Shown here: positions 32,860 through 46,326 of the stretch, piece by piece | Numbering within the stretch: position 1 is the stretch's first letter | Layout: each line of letters opens with the position of its first letter | Origin: Adiantum capillus-veneris | Lineage: Eukaryota; Streptophyta; Polypodiopsida; Polypodiales; Pteridaceae | NCBI GenBank assembly: GCA_014529385.2 | Contig: CM043964.1 | Span: 8,257,497-8,321,496, forward strand | Reading direction: 5' to 3' | Length of the DNA: 64,000 nt | The notes under the pieces: generated by a model | Told to the model about the DNA's origin: nothing | Databases searched by the model: none | Seen by the model: only the letters and a program-made list of their open reading frames with translations | Program-made: the position numbers and the translations under genes

Positions 32860-33197
32860 CCAGGCTCTGATACCATGTAAAGAATGAGGATGCAAGAGAG
32901 CTACACAAAACAAGCACAAAGCACACAGAGATGGAAAGCTTCTTCTTCTTCTTTACAGAAAAGAGAGTACAAAATGACTAAGTGCTATAGCTGAAAAGTA
33001 GCACATATGTACATGCGGTCACTAAGTGTGAACTCGCTAGAAGCGTACTAGGCTGGCACTATAAGTGTAGTCCAGCTGTAGAATCACTGGCAGAGATCCT
33101 CCGTGTCGGTCACCTAACGCGCCAGTGAGTAAATGCCGTAAGCGGCCAAGACCCGTAGTGGATGCCAGCTCAAGGTGTAGAGCTCGACATCTCAACA
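32860..33197 (-). repeat. 5' LTR and primer-binding site of copia-1
   Basis: LTR 32876-33197. On the minus strand the LTR is followed directly by TGGTATCAGAGCC, the plant initiator-Met tRNA primer site. Confidence 0.95.
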
Positions 33198-35143
33198 CGA
33201 TTGGCATAAAATGTGTCAGGTACGTTCATAGTGGACTTTAATATCATTGCATAAAATGTGGACTTTAATATCATTGCTGCACATACTTTACAGTTTATTT
33301 TACCGGTTGTCATTGAGGGATGTTTGTCTCTAGACATCCGTAACACAATCTACAAACTTGCAAAGCTGGTGCAATGGATCTCACAAAAGGAGATCAACGT
33401 AGACTCCATACCATTCGCCAAACTAAATGCTGCGGAGCTTGTGTGCATGTTTGAGAAACATTTTCCTACTACCATGCTAACCATTCAGGTGCATCTTCTT
33501 GTTCACATAGTTGATGAGGTGGAAATAGCTGACACAGCTCATTCCAGATGGATGTTCTTCTTAGAACGTTTCATGAAAACGCTTAAGGGATATGTGCGTC
33601 AAAAGGCACGTCCGGAGGGTAGCATGGCAGAAGGTTGGTTGGTATCAGAGTCCCTAGTGTACATTGGAGAGTGGCTAGACGGATTTGATAAAGCCCGGGA
33701 CACGCTATGGCAAACCATAGATGATGAGCGCATATCTGGGATTGTCATGTGCAATCTCGGTGTTGAGAAGAAGATGACGGAAGATCTAGACGCTAAAATC
33801 AACCGATTTTGCATGCTTCACAATCCAGTGATGCAAAAGTGGATTTCACAATATGAGGATGCAAAGCAAGAGCGACAAAGGGCACGAATCGAGTGGAGAT
33901 GGGGAAGACGACCACCGATGCACTATCCGACGGTTCTGGAGAGCCTACCAACATTCATGAGCTTAAGATGGTTGCACAACCAATTGAAAAGCACACAACA
34001 ATGCGGTGACGAAGTGACTGAGGAAGAGTGGGAGTACTCTCGGGGTTGCGCGACCAAGGTAAGTTTGCAATGTACGACTAGCTAGTGACTTTATTTCTAA
34101 ACGTTTGAACGGCCACTCATAATCTTTGTTCGTTGTAGTATAAGTCATACACAGCAGCATGGTGTAAAGGTCGACATTTTAGGGTGGAACGGATTGACAA
34201 AAAGCGTTTTACTCAAGATTGTGGAATCATGGCAAAATTTGATCAGTCTAGTCGACGACGTTCCTATGATGCAGATCCTGTGGTGGCGGAACTCACTTAC
34301 TTCGGCACGCTACAGAGGATTTTTTGTCGACTTGTTTGACGTGCAATGGTTCAAGATAATCATGGAGGGTCGCAACGCTACTGTGCGTAGAGGAGAGTCT
34401 GGTTTTCTTGAGGTGGATTCTACTAAGAAATGGACTGACCTAAGAGACACTTTCGTACTACCCGAGCATTGTGAACAAGTAAGTATGTAAATAGTTAACA
34501 TCCCCCTTTTACAAGTTATGTGCTTGAAAGCTCTCATGTAAGTTATGTGGCTCTGGCAGGTAATATTTCATCCTACAAAGTCTACATCAAACTGGTGGTA
34601 CTTCATAGAGGTAGCCCCTCGTAGTGCAAGGACGTATGAAGGCTACCATGTGCCAATCACAACGGCATCAATGGAGGAATTCAGAGAAGATGCTCAATCA
34701 GAAGCCGCTGCGGTGGTGCTGCCAGACGAGCATCAAGATGCTACTACTCTATATGGGGTGCATGCAGAGGAGCTACAAAATGAAACAGAGGATATGTGTT
34801 TAAACGGAGAGCTCTATATAGATATAGGAAGTTATGCTGAGTTATGCGAGGATGAGAGAGAGATCCCTTAAAGCCACAAATATTGTATTTGAACAATTTT
34901 GCTCCATGTTGTAAAAGCTCTGGCTCTCTAAGTACCTTCCATGGTGTATAACGCTCTTTTCTACTCGCGCTCACATCTTTTGATTGAAAATTCTGAGTTT
35001 TCGACTTGCCTCTTCTATCACTCAATTCATTGCGTCATTGTATTTATATGCGTCATTACGTCATTGTATTTAATGGTTTTTGCGTCATTGTCTACTCTAT
35101 TCATTCAATATTAAGTTTAAATATTCGTGTGTTTAATGCAGGT

Positions 35144-36455
35144 ATGGATGATGAGGAGTTTCTTTCTTCTTTGTCATCGCAGCAGAGACAGTGGTACGTG
35201 GAGCGTCATCGCTCTGGCGCATCATCGCGCGTTCCTACTCCATCCGCATCTCTCTCTCTCTTTCGGAGCATTCGGCGCGCTCCGAAGCTTCGGCGTCGAC
35301 GAGACGAGCTTCACACTCGTCTAGACACCGGCGCTCTAGTGGTGGCGGTGGCGGTTGTTGTGGGGATTCCGCCGCCGATGCCTCCACACCGCCTCGTGTT
35401 CGACGAGGCTCTTTACCCTCCCCTTCTTTGCCCGACCCCACACCAGCCACAACATCATCATCTACGCTAGGTTTTGCGCGGCTGACTGTTCCTAGCAGCT
35501 ACACACCTCTACCTACTCCGCCAGGAGACACCCCACTCGACACTCCTCGCTTCGGGGCCCAGACGCCGGTGGAGACACCTGACGTCCGTACCCCCATCGA
35601 CACGCCGCTAGAGACCCCTGCCGGGACACCCAGGTTCACGCGTCACCGGCCAGAGGGCTTGCCTTACTCCGTCGACTTCAGCGGCGGCATCATCATGGAT
35701 GATGACGGCAAGAAGGTGATCTCGCGCATGCGTGGTCTTTGCTCTCAGTTGTTTAGACACTACATACTAAACAAATGGAGTGAAGTACCAAGTGATTTAA
35801 AAAATAGAGTCATCAGCGTACTTCATGATGAGTTTCCCGTTCCAACACGGGATCAACGCTTCAATGAAGACCTGATGAAGATTCGAATGTGCGAATACTG
35901 TAAATACAAGCATTCCGAAGTGCAAAAAGAAATCAAGCATGGGTGGAACAGGCCAGATTGGCTGGCCAAAGAAGATTGGAAGAATGCGAAGAAAGCAGCG
36001 CGCGAGAATCCCGACAAGTGGAAGCAACAAAAGGATGCAGCCAGAGCGCGAGTAGAGGTAGGGAGCTCGCACCACTTGGGCAGCGGTGGATGGGCATCAT
36101 TTGAGGCCGATTTTGTAAGTGTTTTCGCATTGCTCTTTATGTTTGATATTTTAGGGTTTATGAGTTTTTTAATTCTAACATAATGAAATCTTTGTATGTT
36201 TTGACAGTGGTTGATGACAGGATGTGATCCCACACCGTACAAGCGCGAGTACGCAGGCAGGAAGGGCTTAAACGCCCTGATGGACATTCTCAGTTCTCGC
36301 GGCGGCATGGTTAGTATTAGGGTTTACTCTTTTCTATTTTTTGTATTGTTTTATAAATGTCGTTATATGTTTATACTTACTGAAAGCTGTCTTATTGTCT
36401 TTTTTTGCAGAATCCGACAGATACGCCGCTTGGACGCGATGAGACGTCTAACTAG
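35144..36455 (+). pseudogene. Second CACTA ORF (Ptta/En/Spm-type plant transposase family)
   Basis: Starts MDDEEFLSSLSSQQRQWYVE just after an acceptor-like TGCAG. There is a low-complexity Ser/Thr/Pro region (TPLPTPPGDTPLDTP), then a conserved core (DGKKVISRMRGLC, YCKYKHSEVQKEI, SHHLGSGGWASFEADF). Exon 1 ends at 36114 (GTAAGT); exon 2 is 36208-36309 (PYKREYAGRKGLNAL); exon 3 is 36411-36455 and stops TAG. The N-terminal frame and the core frame differ, so at least one indel lies between 35190 and 35330. It follows the TNP2 gene on the same strand, as in other CACTA elements with two genes. CACTA-1 carries a relative at 2150-2862 with the same intron position. Confidence 0.75.
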
Positions 36456-36791
36456 ACGACGTCAGTTTAGCTGTAGCTAGATAGCATTAGTTTAGGGTTT
36501 CTCATAGCTTATGTATCATGAGACGGATTTTATACGTCTTTTTGAACCATGTATATTATTACATTTGTCACCGCAGTTCATTTTGCCAATCAATTCTTTA
36601 TTCCTATGATGTTGTACAATTGTCATTATTACATTTGCCAATCAATTCATTTTGCCTATGATGTGTACAATTATCAATTTTACGCTTGTCAATTTTGCAA
36701 ACAATGCGTCTTGTGGGTGACTATTTTGGGTCTATTATCTACCCTTGCACTTTTTTTAAAAAGTGAATCAAGTACAATATGCTTGATGGGT

Positions 36792-36814
36792 GGCAGGGCA
36801 TTCAATGCCCTGTC
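36792..36814. other. Strong hairpin near CACTA-2 right end
   Basis: GGCAGGGCATT, one loop base, then AATGCCCTGTC; one G-T pair otherwise perfect. It is followed by an A run and the subterminal repeats. It may be chance or part of the terminal structure. Confidence 0.45.
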
Positions 36815-36834
36815 ACCAAAAAAAAATTCTCTCG

Positions 36835-37082
36835 GGCGTCGCTATAACCGTCGCTATTTATGGCTCTGTAGCGTCGCTATAGACTTCTGTGTAAACGTCG
36901 CTATAACCGTCGCTATGACCGTTGCTATGAGCGTCTCTATATAGCGACACTTATAGCGACGCATATAGCGACGCTCTCATAGCGACGCTATTAGCGACGG
37001 TTTTAGCGACGCCGGGGGTTATAAAAACCCAGTGTATTTCCGTCGCTAACAGCGTCACAAGAGCACACAACCTCTTGTAGTG
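36835..37082 (+). repeat. Right subterminal repeat array and terminal inverted repeat of CACTA-2
   Basis: About 14 copies of GTCGCTAT or its complement ATAGCGAC. The first half is mainly in one orientation and the second half in the other, so the whole array can fold back. It ends CCTCTTGTAGTG. Confidence 0.88.
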
Positions 37083-37462
37083 TCTCGCGATGATTAAACA
37101 GCTTAATTGATGAGAGAGAATGGAGAATCTTGTCCAAGGTATTAATAGTTGACCTCTAGCGCCTTTTGATCGATAAATTAGTGCCCCCGAACTTGTTTAG
37201 TTTTTGACCTTTACAATTGCTTATGTGTTTGATTATACATAGTTTAATGTTTACTACTCACAAATTTTTAATATTCTGTTACCAATCAACTTGTGTGCCT
37301 ACAACTGCATATGGTTTTTAATTGTATATGAGAATGCAGTTAATGTGCCAATTTTGGTTGATTTTGCAGTGATTAAAGAAGACTAAGGACATTTAATCTT
37401 GGATGCTCTTCCACCTCGACGAACGGTTTCATCTCAATAGCTTATGAGGACGGAATCTACAT

Positions 37463-37677
37463 CAAGAAGGGGAGCATGTTAACCCTCATGGACACCCTAT
37501 CACCATCAACGGACACCTTATTATTTATTTGATTGAGTCATGGATCGGGCTTGTCAGTCCAATAGGTGTATAGGTGATCGCCGATGAGAGGCACACTACT
37601 TATCTTATTTTTACAGTAGTTTTGCAATGACCGACCGCCGTGGCACCCATGTGTGAATAGATCAAACTCTTATAAAA
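37463..37677 (+). promoter_or_regulatory. Gypsy polypurine tract and 3' LTR start with TATA box (copy A)
   Basis: AAGAAGGGGAGCA is followed by TGTTAACCC at 37477, the usual polypurine tract and LTR start of a plus-strand gypsy element. A TATA box (TATAAAA at 37671-37677) lies about 195 bp into the LTR. It probably belongs to the reverse transcriptase fragment at 16040-17372, now separated from it by CACTA-2. The LTR end is not resolved. Confidence 0.55.
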
Positions 37678-37800
37678 GGTCCATTTGACCTAAAAATCCT
37701 CATTGTTGTAGGTACAAGCTAAGAAGTGCTCTTTCATTACCTTTGTCTTCTCCTGCTTTGTGTGCTCACGTGCGTGTGTGTATGTGTGTGCGTGCGCGCG

Positions 37801-37930
<130 letters not shown>

Positions 37931-38009
37931 CATTAGGGACATAGACAACGGTGAGGCGGTTGGGCGCGGCGGCGACGACGACTCCTCCTTGAAATGCAAT
38001 GCCATGTTC

Positions 38010-38820
38010 TGTTTGTCTCCAAGTGCACGCACTTTTACCTGTATATCAAAGCTATGTGCTAGTAGATGTGCAATGGACAAGGGACAACTCATACATGCTC
38101 AACTTGGCAAGAGCGTCTTGTTGGAACAGGATGTTGTTGTGGGTATATATTGTGTTGCTTGATATATAGGCTAGGTGTGGCTCGCTGAAAAAGCATAAGT
38201 GTTTGCAATCTTGCTGTTTAGGATATTATCACCTTCAATGAGCTTATTGGACATGGTCTTTGCTAGGAAGCATTTGTGTATATGAAGGAGAATATGAAGG
38301 AGATGGAAAACAAGGGTCTCTATCCAAATTCTATTACTTTTGCTTGTACCTTGATATCTTGTGGTATCATTGGGGTAGCAATAATAAGGGGTCACGAACT
38401 GCATGCTCAAATTATTGAAGAGAATTTTGTAAGGAAAAAGAATTATTGTCTCCAATGCATTGATGGATATGTATGCTAATTGTGGACTACTTGGTAGTGC
38501 TCAAAACGTGTTCGAGGATATGGAAATTCAAGATGTGGTTTTATGAAATACGCTTATGACAGCATATACTCACTAGGAGATGTGGGACAAGGCTATCATA
38601 TGCTTTGAAAGAATATAGTTTGTAATATGTGCTCCATACAAGGGCCAACACATACATGCTAAGATTTTGAATGATCAATTTTTAGAAAGAGACATTATTA
38701 CTGCCAACTCCTTGCTTGATATGCTTGCAAAGTGTGAAAGAAGCACGCGAGATATTCAATAGGCTTCCATTCTGGGATGTAGTCTCTTGGTATTCACCGA
38801 TTGCAAGATACACCCAGCAT
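38010..38820 (+). pseudogene. PPR gene remnant (copy A)
   Basis: Scattered frames show PLS-type pentatricopeptide motifs: [42 protein letters not shown], then TFACTLISCG, IRGHELHAQI, MDMYANCGLLGSAQNVFEDM, and GQHIHAKILNDQFLERDI. PPR proteins bind organelle RNA in plants. Many stops and frameshifts are present. The inverted duplicate is 53690-54480. Confidence 0.8.
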
Positions 38821-38836
38821 AAGCTTTTTTATGACG

Positions 38837-39815
<979 letters not shown>

Positions 39816-40013
39816 CAGCTTGGAGAAGATGAAGGAAGCTCAAGGCACACAATAGAGAGTGTATTACTTAGTGTGCAATGGAAAGATGGATAGCCCTAGA
39901 GTGATGGGTGTATATACAATGCACGGGGGGGAAAAACCTCCTAAAGAGGGAAAAAAATACCCCAACGGTCCTAGTGTGTTCACACACATCACTACCACAT
40001 GTATATGGTAACA
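39816..40013 (-). repeat. 3' LTR of copia-2 (5' edge truncated)
   Basis: Shares ACTTGGAGAAGA.GAAGGAAG, CTAGTGTGTTCACACACATC and the end ATATGGTAACA with 44718-44944. Confidence 0.85.
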
Positions 40014-40088
40014 AATCTCCCCTAAAGTGATGCGGTGAACAAGAGCTGGCACATGAGTAAAGGGAAGTGCCATGCCCTGAGGACATGA

Positions 40089-40574
40089 TCAGTCCACAAA
40101 GGGGAGTAAGCCCAAAGCTTTGCGGAAAGATTCAAGCTTCTCACGAGACAATGCCTTTGTGAAAAGATCTGCAAGGTTATCCTGTGTTGGCACATAAGCC
40201 AAGTTGATCTCTCCTGCTGAGAGCCTCTCCCTGACATAGTGGTAATGCACCTCAATGTGCTTTGTGAGAGCATGAAAAATTGGGTTCCTCGTAACTGCCA
40301 ATGCGCTCTGACTGTCAGTGTAGATAGTGTTGGCAGTGTCCTGTCCAACACCCAAATTAGCCATAAGGCGTCTGAGCCATACACACTCAACCGTAGCTGT
40401 GAACACTTCCCTGTACTCAGCCTCACAACTCGAAGTGGCCACAGTAGGTTTCTTCTTGCTCAACCATGATATACATGAACTGCCAAGCATGAAACAAAAA
40501 CCACTTGTGCACACTCTCGTGTCAAGACAACCAGTCCAATTCGAGTCCGGAAAAGCATGTAAGTCTGGCGGCAA
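40089..40574 (-). pseudogene. Copia-2 RNase H segment
   Basis: Frame with SNWTGCLDTRVCTSGF, SSCEAEYREVFTA, TDSQSALAVTRNP and [15 protein letters not shown], ending FVD before the polypurine tract. It is frameshifted from the reverse transcriptase frame near 40560. Confidence 0.88.
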
Positions 40575-41653
40575 TGATCCCCCTTGGGATAAAACAAGCC
40601 AAGATGTAAAGTGACACTAAGGTAGCGGAAAATCCTCTTGACAGCCTGCCAATGCTTAGACCCTGGGCTATGCATAAATCTACTGACCTGTGAGACTGCA
40701 AACTGAATATCCGGCCTCGTGTTGCATACATAAATGAGGCAGCCAACAGCAGTTTGGTAAAGAGTGACATTAGCAGGATCGCCAGCATCATGTAGACTCA
40801 ACTTCAAACCTGTTTCCATGGGAGTGGCAATAGGTTTGCAATCCTCAAGTCCAAACTTACATAGCAATGTCTCTATGTAATTTTTCTGACACAAGGCAAT
40901 ACCACCATCACACTGCTTAAATTGTATACCCAAGTAATGATGCAACAGCCCCAAATCTTTCATCTTGAAAGTAGAATTCAAATCAACCTTAAATTCAACA
41001 ATATGTCTCTCATTTGGTCCAGTGAGTAGCAAATCATCAACATAAAGAACCACAATGAGAAGTACATCACCCTCACGCTTTACATACAATGTGCTTTCTA
41101 TTCGATTGTTACGAAAGCCTTGTTTGAACAAATGAGTGTCAGCTTTCTCATACCAAGAACGAGGAGATTGCTTCAACCCATACAAGGTCGTGTTACATTT
41201 GCACACTTTGTCCTCTTGTCCTTTTATGACAAAACCGCGAGGCTGCGTTACATAAACTTCCTCAAATATGTCACCATTCAAGAAAGCATTAACAATGTCT
41301 GATTGTTGTACATCCCAACCAAAATGAGCTGCCAATGCACATAGAAAATGCAGAGTAGTCATACGAAAAGTGGGAGCAAAAGTCTCTTCATAGTCTATGC
41401 CTTTTTGCTGTGCATAACACTTTGCAACAGGTCGAGCCTTATGGTGATCAATCTCACCATCTGGCTTGGGTTTCAACTTATAAACCCACTTCGTACCAAT
41501 GGCCTTTTTGCCAGGAGGCAAATCACATAAAGTCCATGTGTCATTTTTTATAAGTGCATCTTCTGATTGCATGGCAGCCATCCAATTTTCTGAATTTTGT
41601 GCTTCATCAAAAGGCAGAGGCTCCTCAACATCATGTAAACTAGACACAGCCAA
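40560..41653 (-). pseudogene. Copia-2 reverse transcriptase segment
   Basis: [58 protein letters not shown] (the catalytic YVDD), and DLGLLHHYLGI. Joined to the RNase H frame by a frameshift; upstream linkage to integrase is also broken around 41660-42115. Confidence 0.9.
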
Positions 41654-42119
41654 AGCATAACAATCTTATGCATAAGATGCATGGCAAGAGCCTGAACGAG
41701 TATGACTAGACAAAGGTGCATCTAATCTACTGTCACACAAAGTGTGCACCAGCCATTTTGGCATACCTCTAGTCTTCTCATTTTCAGCCCTTTCCTCATC
41801 AAGTACATCATGTACATTTGCATCAGTAATAGGCTGATCTGTAACATTTTCAGAAAACCCCATAGGCTGTACATTTTCCTCATTGGAAATTACATTCGTA
41901 TTTCCACCACACTGAAAAGAGGAAACAAAGTGTCATAAATGTCCTGTGAGCTTACATTACTGTCTCTAGTACATGACAACAAGGGCTGAACAGAATCTTC
42001 CACAAACACTACATCCCGTGAAACCAGAATACGTTTTTTTGCGGATGATACAACTTGTAACCTTTGCTTTCAGTACTGTAACCAACAAAAATACATTTGA
42101 CAGCCTTATCATCCAATTT

Positions 42120-42794
42120 TCAGCGCTGCACTTGCGGCACCAAAGCATATGCCAAACAACCAAAAACACGCATGTGCTCAATAGAAGGCTTTCTATCATG
42201 CCATGCTTCATATGGAGTAATAGACTGCAAAGCTTTTGTAGGAAACCTGTTAAGCACATAAGTGGCACACATGATGGCCTCAAGCCAAAAAGAATGCGGC
42301 AAAGCTTGACTTTTGACCATACATCGTGCCATTTCCGTCAGTGACCTGTTTTTCCTCTTAGCAACACCATTTTGCTGAGGTGTATAAGGCACTGTACATT
42401 GGTGTTTTATCCCACGACTAGCCAGAAATGAATTAAATTCATGAGACATATACTCCCCCCCTCGATCAGAATGGAGGGTGCCCATAGTACATTTCGAGAC
42501 ATTTTCAGCCATAGCCAAAAATTGTTTGAAGCACATAAAAACTTCGCACTTCGCTTTAAGCAGAAATACCCATGCATGCCTGGAGTAATCATCAATGAAA
42601 GTCACGAAGTACCGGTAATTGCCCAAGGATGGAGTTTGCATAGGCCCACAAACATCACTATGCACAAGCTGCAACCTACATGTGGCCCGAACGGAACCAT
42701 CCTTTGGAAACTTAGAACACTGCATCTTACCCAAAATACAGCCTTCACAAACATGTTTGACAGGTGCTTCAAGAGGCGGCAAAGAAGCAACCAT
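42120..42794 (-). pseudogene. Copia-2 integrase segment
   Basis: CEGCILGKMQ (zinc region end), [34 protein letters not shown], then PYEAWHDRKPSIEHMRVFGC. The integrase core residues are visible. Stops flank it on both sides. Confidence 0.9.
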
Positions 42795-42904
42795 ATCGAT
42801 TTATACAAACACAACAAACTGGCAAAATTCAGATGACCAGAACGTGCATGCCAAAGTTTTGCATCTGAAATAGCCCTTGAATCTGCAACAGCATTTGCAA
42901 AATT

Positions 42905-44358
42905 TTATCCACACTTGTCGTACAAAGTGAGCTTATACAGCCCACGACACAAAAGGCTAGATGCAACAATTTTATCACCAAAACTGAGATCATGAACTGT
43001 ACATCTGTCATCCACAAATTTGACTACAAGTCCAAGTCTAGCAAGTGCGGATACCGACAAGAGATTCTTCTTGATCCCAGGTACACAAAGTGCATCAACG
43101 AGTGTGAAAGAACTGCCATTAGCAGCAGTAAGCACAATATTTTCAACTCCCTGAAGTGGATAAGAGGCATTGTTGGCACAAGTGACTGAATTCCCATGAG
43201 GGACAGACTCGAGAGAGGAAAACAATTCACGATGTGAGGTAATGTGCTTTGTAGCACCACTGTCGAAATACCACACATGTGAATCTACAGCAACTGACAA
43301 GCATGCACCATGGACAATAGGATTGTAAGTGCACTCTGCAGTAAAAGCCCATTTTGCATCAACATCAGCATTACAGTCTCCTTTTACAGAAGACTCAACA
43401 ATGGCTGCATTTATAGTGGAACCAGCATTTGCAGTGGAACCACCCTCTTTCTTCTTAGCCTCTTTTGCCTTCAACTTAGGACACTGCTTGATCAAGTGAT
43501 CATTAGCTTTACAATAATGGCAACGCATATTCTTTTTGCCCTTATCACCAGAATTGCCAGAAGAAGTGCTGCCAGCAGAAGCATTAGGAATAGTATTTTT
43601 GCCGCTCGCAGCAGAACCATAAGAAGTGGCTGCATTGCTATTACCACCCTTTCTTTGAGAAGCAATAAAATCGTGTTCAATTGCACGCTGCCTAGTCTTG
43701 TTTTTTCTGGAAAGTGACTCTTGCAACAAAAATGTGCATAATGCATCAAACTTGAAAACTTCAGGATTTCCTTGGGTCATAAGTCTCCAAGTACTAGCAA
43801 AAGTCTCGTAAGAATCTGGTAAGGCATGAAGAATAGTTTTCACAAGGGAACTATCTGAAATGACTTCACCTGTAGAAATAAGTTTCTCATTGATATCCTT
43901 GAGACTAGCAAGGAAAGTGTCCATATCATCTTCCTCATGCATAATCTTTGACTTCAGCTCTTTACGCAGCAAAGCAATTTTAGCCTCATTGCGACTTGCA
44001 TAAAGACTAGCCAAAATATCCCAAGCCTGTTTTGCAGATTTTGCTGAATGGATGTGAGGAACAATGGTGCGCTTCACAGACAATGCAATCAATGCATGAG
44101 CCTGTGCATCCTTAACATCCCAATGAGCTTGTTCTGTCGTAGGCAAAACAACTCTAACAGCAGCAAGACCTGCAACATCCTCAACATCACCTACATCCTT
44201 AGAACCAGGACGTACATCAATGCCCTGCACAATATTCAGACGCCCTTTGACACAAGAACGTGTTGCATCATATAAGCCGACATAGGGTAATTGTCCCCAT
44301 CCAACCTGTCCTCAGCAGCAAACATCTTGAACACATTTGTGTTGTTATTGTCATCCAT
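42905..44358 (-). pseudogene. Copia-2 gag and protease segment
   Basis: The gag start is MDDNNNTNVF at 44358. A frameshift near 44236 leads into the 441-codon frame with gag (WDVKDAQAHALIALSV, WDILASLYASRNEAK), zinc knuckle CHYCKANDHLIKQC, protease DSGATKHIT and the pre-integrase region (VPGIKKNLLSVSAL). It ends in a stop before the integrase. Confidence 0.9.
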
Positions 44359-44717
44359 GGTAAATGCTGCACCTGATGTGAAAACTACTCGATAGGAGAA
44401 ACGAAGCGAGAACAACACGTGCTATATAGCACAAACCGTAGAAGATTGTAAGACACCTGTTATGCAGAAAACGGCACTGACAAAAATTTTGCACAAAATG
44501 ATAAAATTGCCTATGCAGACCTGCCTGTAGTGGAAACAGAGGCCGAAATGAGCCCAAATCAAAAATCTAAGCAGACCAAGCTCTACGAGCTTGCCTGAAG
44601 TATTTTTTGACCTGCGAATGCTCACCAAAGCTCACTGAAATCGGAGAAAGTGAGCAGGCGTGTATTGGAGCAGCTGGTGACTAAGCCCGAGAGGACGCAA
44701 CCTACTCTAATACCAAT

Positions 44718-44944
44718 TGTTGGAATTAGGGTTGCATAGAAACGCACACAACTTGGAGAAGACGAAGGAAGCTCAAGGCACACAATAGAGAGTGTATTAC
44801 TTAGTGTGCAATGGAAAGACGGATAGCCCTAGAGTGATGGGCGTATATACAACACACGAGGGAAAAAACCTTCTAAAGAGGGAAAAAATGCCCCAGCGGT
44901 CCTAGTGTGTTCACACACATCACTACCATATGTATATGGTAACA
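44718..44944 (-). repeat. 5' LTR of copia-2
   Basis: Full LTR of 227 bp with TG...CA ends and an adjoining primer site at about 44702-44716 on the minus strand. Confidence 0.9.
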
Positions 44945-44958
44945 AAATCTACTTTAAT

Positions 44959-46326
44959 TCAAATAGCCCTCATAACATCTTCATCCGGGTGGTGAAAAAC
45001 TTCTTCTAGAAAATAAACTTTTCTGGTTGCATTCCAAAAATCCGCCAGCATGTCTAATAGGTAGTCCAATGCATAAATGTCGCTCGCTTTTGTGTATGCA
45101 TCTGTGCACTGTGGATCGTATAGTTCAGGAGAAATCCATGGTTGCTTAGCCATCTCGACATTCCCTGCTCTCTGTGCATCCAAAACCGCTTCATCCGACT
45201 ATGCGCTTGGATGCTGATAATTATTTACTCCACGCCTAGCTGCTGTTCTCAGCATCTTACCGCAATCAATGATGCCAATGCGGGGTTTATTGGCGCGAGT
45301 AAAGTCCAACACTATGTTGAACGGGTGCAGATCATTGTGCACTATACCAGCCAAGTGGGCAGTCGCAACGCCATCGATTAAGGCATGACAAATGGGTGGC
45401 ATCTCCTCAATCATTGCTTTGAGCCGCACCGTGTCTATCTCGCTTACAGGAAGATTTGCTATAGGCAATGACCTCCAGCTGTGTTGTAGCATGTGCATGT
45501 GTCGTCTGAACAATTTGTGAGAAAATGGTAAGCGACACATCATGTCACCCACGGTACCCCCATTGTAGTATGGGAATATCGTGATCCAAGGAGCTTCGGT
45601 AGTAAACCCAATGCACCTTACAATGGAGGGGTGAAGCGTTTGCATTCCTTGCTCTGTCTGAAAGCTGTCAAATTTTGCCTTAATCCCTCTCTTGTAACAT
45701 TTTTCCACATATGTAATGTGGTCTGGAAAAAATGAGATGCCTTTGATGGTATATAATGTGAACACACCAAAGGAGCCTGCTCCAATCCTCATACCTTCTA
45801 TTAAGGCTTTGTGAGGAATGTCGACAAGATGAGTGCACTTTGCATTCAAAGCAGTGCACGTGATTGTGTTGGTGCCGCTGGCATCGGATCAATCTCCCAA
45901 AGCTTCTTGCGCATCTTGGGCCATCTTCAATCTCTTGCGTAAGGCTTCTTGGTCCTGCACTTTCACACGCTTCATCTTTACCTTCTGTTCTTCCCACAAT
46001 TTATCCCAAAGCTCTAATTTTGACATGTCACAGGCAGGTGGGATATCTTTCTTTAAGTCTCTACAACATACTTTCATATTGCCCAACACTGTCCTAACCT
46101 TCTGGTGGGGGTCAAATTCTTGTATCCCTGCTGGAAGAAACAACTCGTATTGGCCTTCAAGTCACAAGCCGTGCTCTATGTTATCTCATATAGCGCTAGT
46201 GAGGTCTTTGATGTAGACATCGCTTTCACTAATCTGTTGTATGCGATCAATCGCACATGATGAGATTGCCAAAATACATTCTTTAGGAATGGCACGCATA
46301 ATACATTTCTTTTGATTTGGCGTCAT
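44959..46326 (-). pseudogene. Protein-kinase-like gene with four in-frame stops
   Basis: One reading frame of about 455 codons from ATG near 46326 shows no frameshift, but TGA at two places in 46150-46200, TGA near 45887 and TAG near 45199. The N-terminal third has a basic helical stretch (KLELWDKLWEEQKVKMKRV). Kinase motifs follow: glycine loop IGAGSFGVF, Lys in YVEKCYK, HND (for HRD) with a downstream Asn in VHNDLHPFNIVLD, DCG (for DFG), ISPEL (for APE) and SDIYALDYLLDML. The catalytic Lys, Asp and Asn are kept. It lies directly beside the 5' LTR of copia-2, which may have truncated its 3' end. The kinase subfamily is not recognised. Confidence 0.7.

Larger units (their letters stand above)
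27748..33197 (-). mobile_element. Complete young Ty1/copia retrotransposon (copia-1)
   Basis: Two 322-bp LTRs (27748-28069 and 32876-33197) start TGTAAAG and end TCAACA. They differ at one base by my reading. The insertion is flanked by a perfect 5-bp duplication CGATT (27743-27747 and 33198-33202). Just inside the 5' LTR, on the minus strand, is TGGTATCAGAGCCTGG (about 32860-32875), the initiator-Met primer site. Next to the 3' LTR is the polypurine tract GAGGGGGAG (28070-28078). It encodes one long polyprotein. It interrupts the CACTA-2 transposase frame. Confidence 0.97.
39816..44944 (-). mobile_element. Degenerate Ty1/copia retrotransposon (copia-2)
   Basis: The 5' LTR is 44718-44944 (TGTTGGAATTAGGG...GGTAACA). 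The 3' LTR is 39816-40013, lacking the outer ~30 bp. Just inside the 5' LTR the minus strand reads TGGTATTAGAGTAGG, close to the initiator-Met primer site. A polypurine tract (TTTAGGGGAGA) flanks 40013. The polyprotein is broken into several frames. LTR differences (several substitutions and small indels in 200 bp) make it older than copia-1. Confidence 0.92.

Noticed and set aside
44959-46326. Idea that TGA/TAG stops in the kinase-like gene are repaired by U-to-C RNA editing
   Set aside because: Such editing is known in organelles of some land plants, not for nuclear transcripts; C-to-T decay explains the stops.
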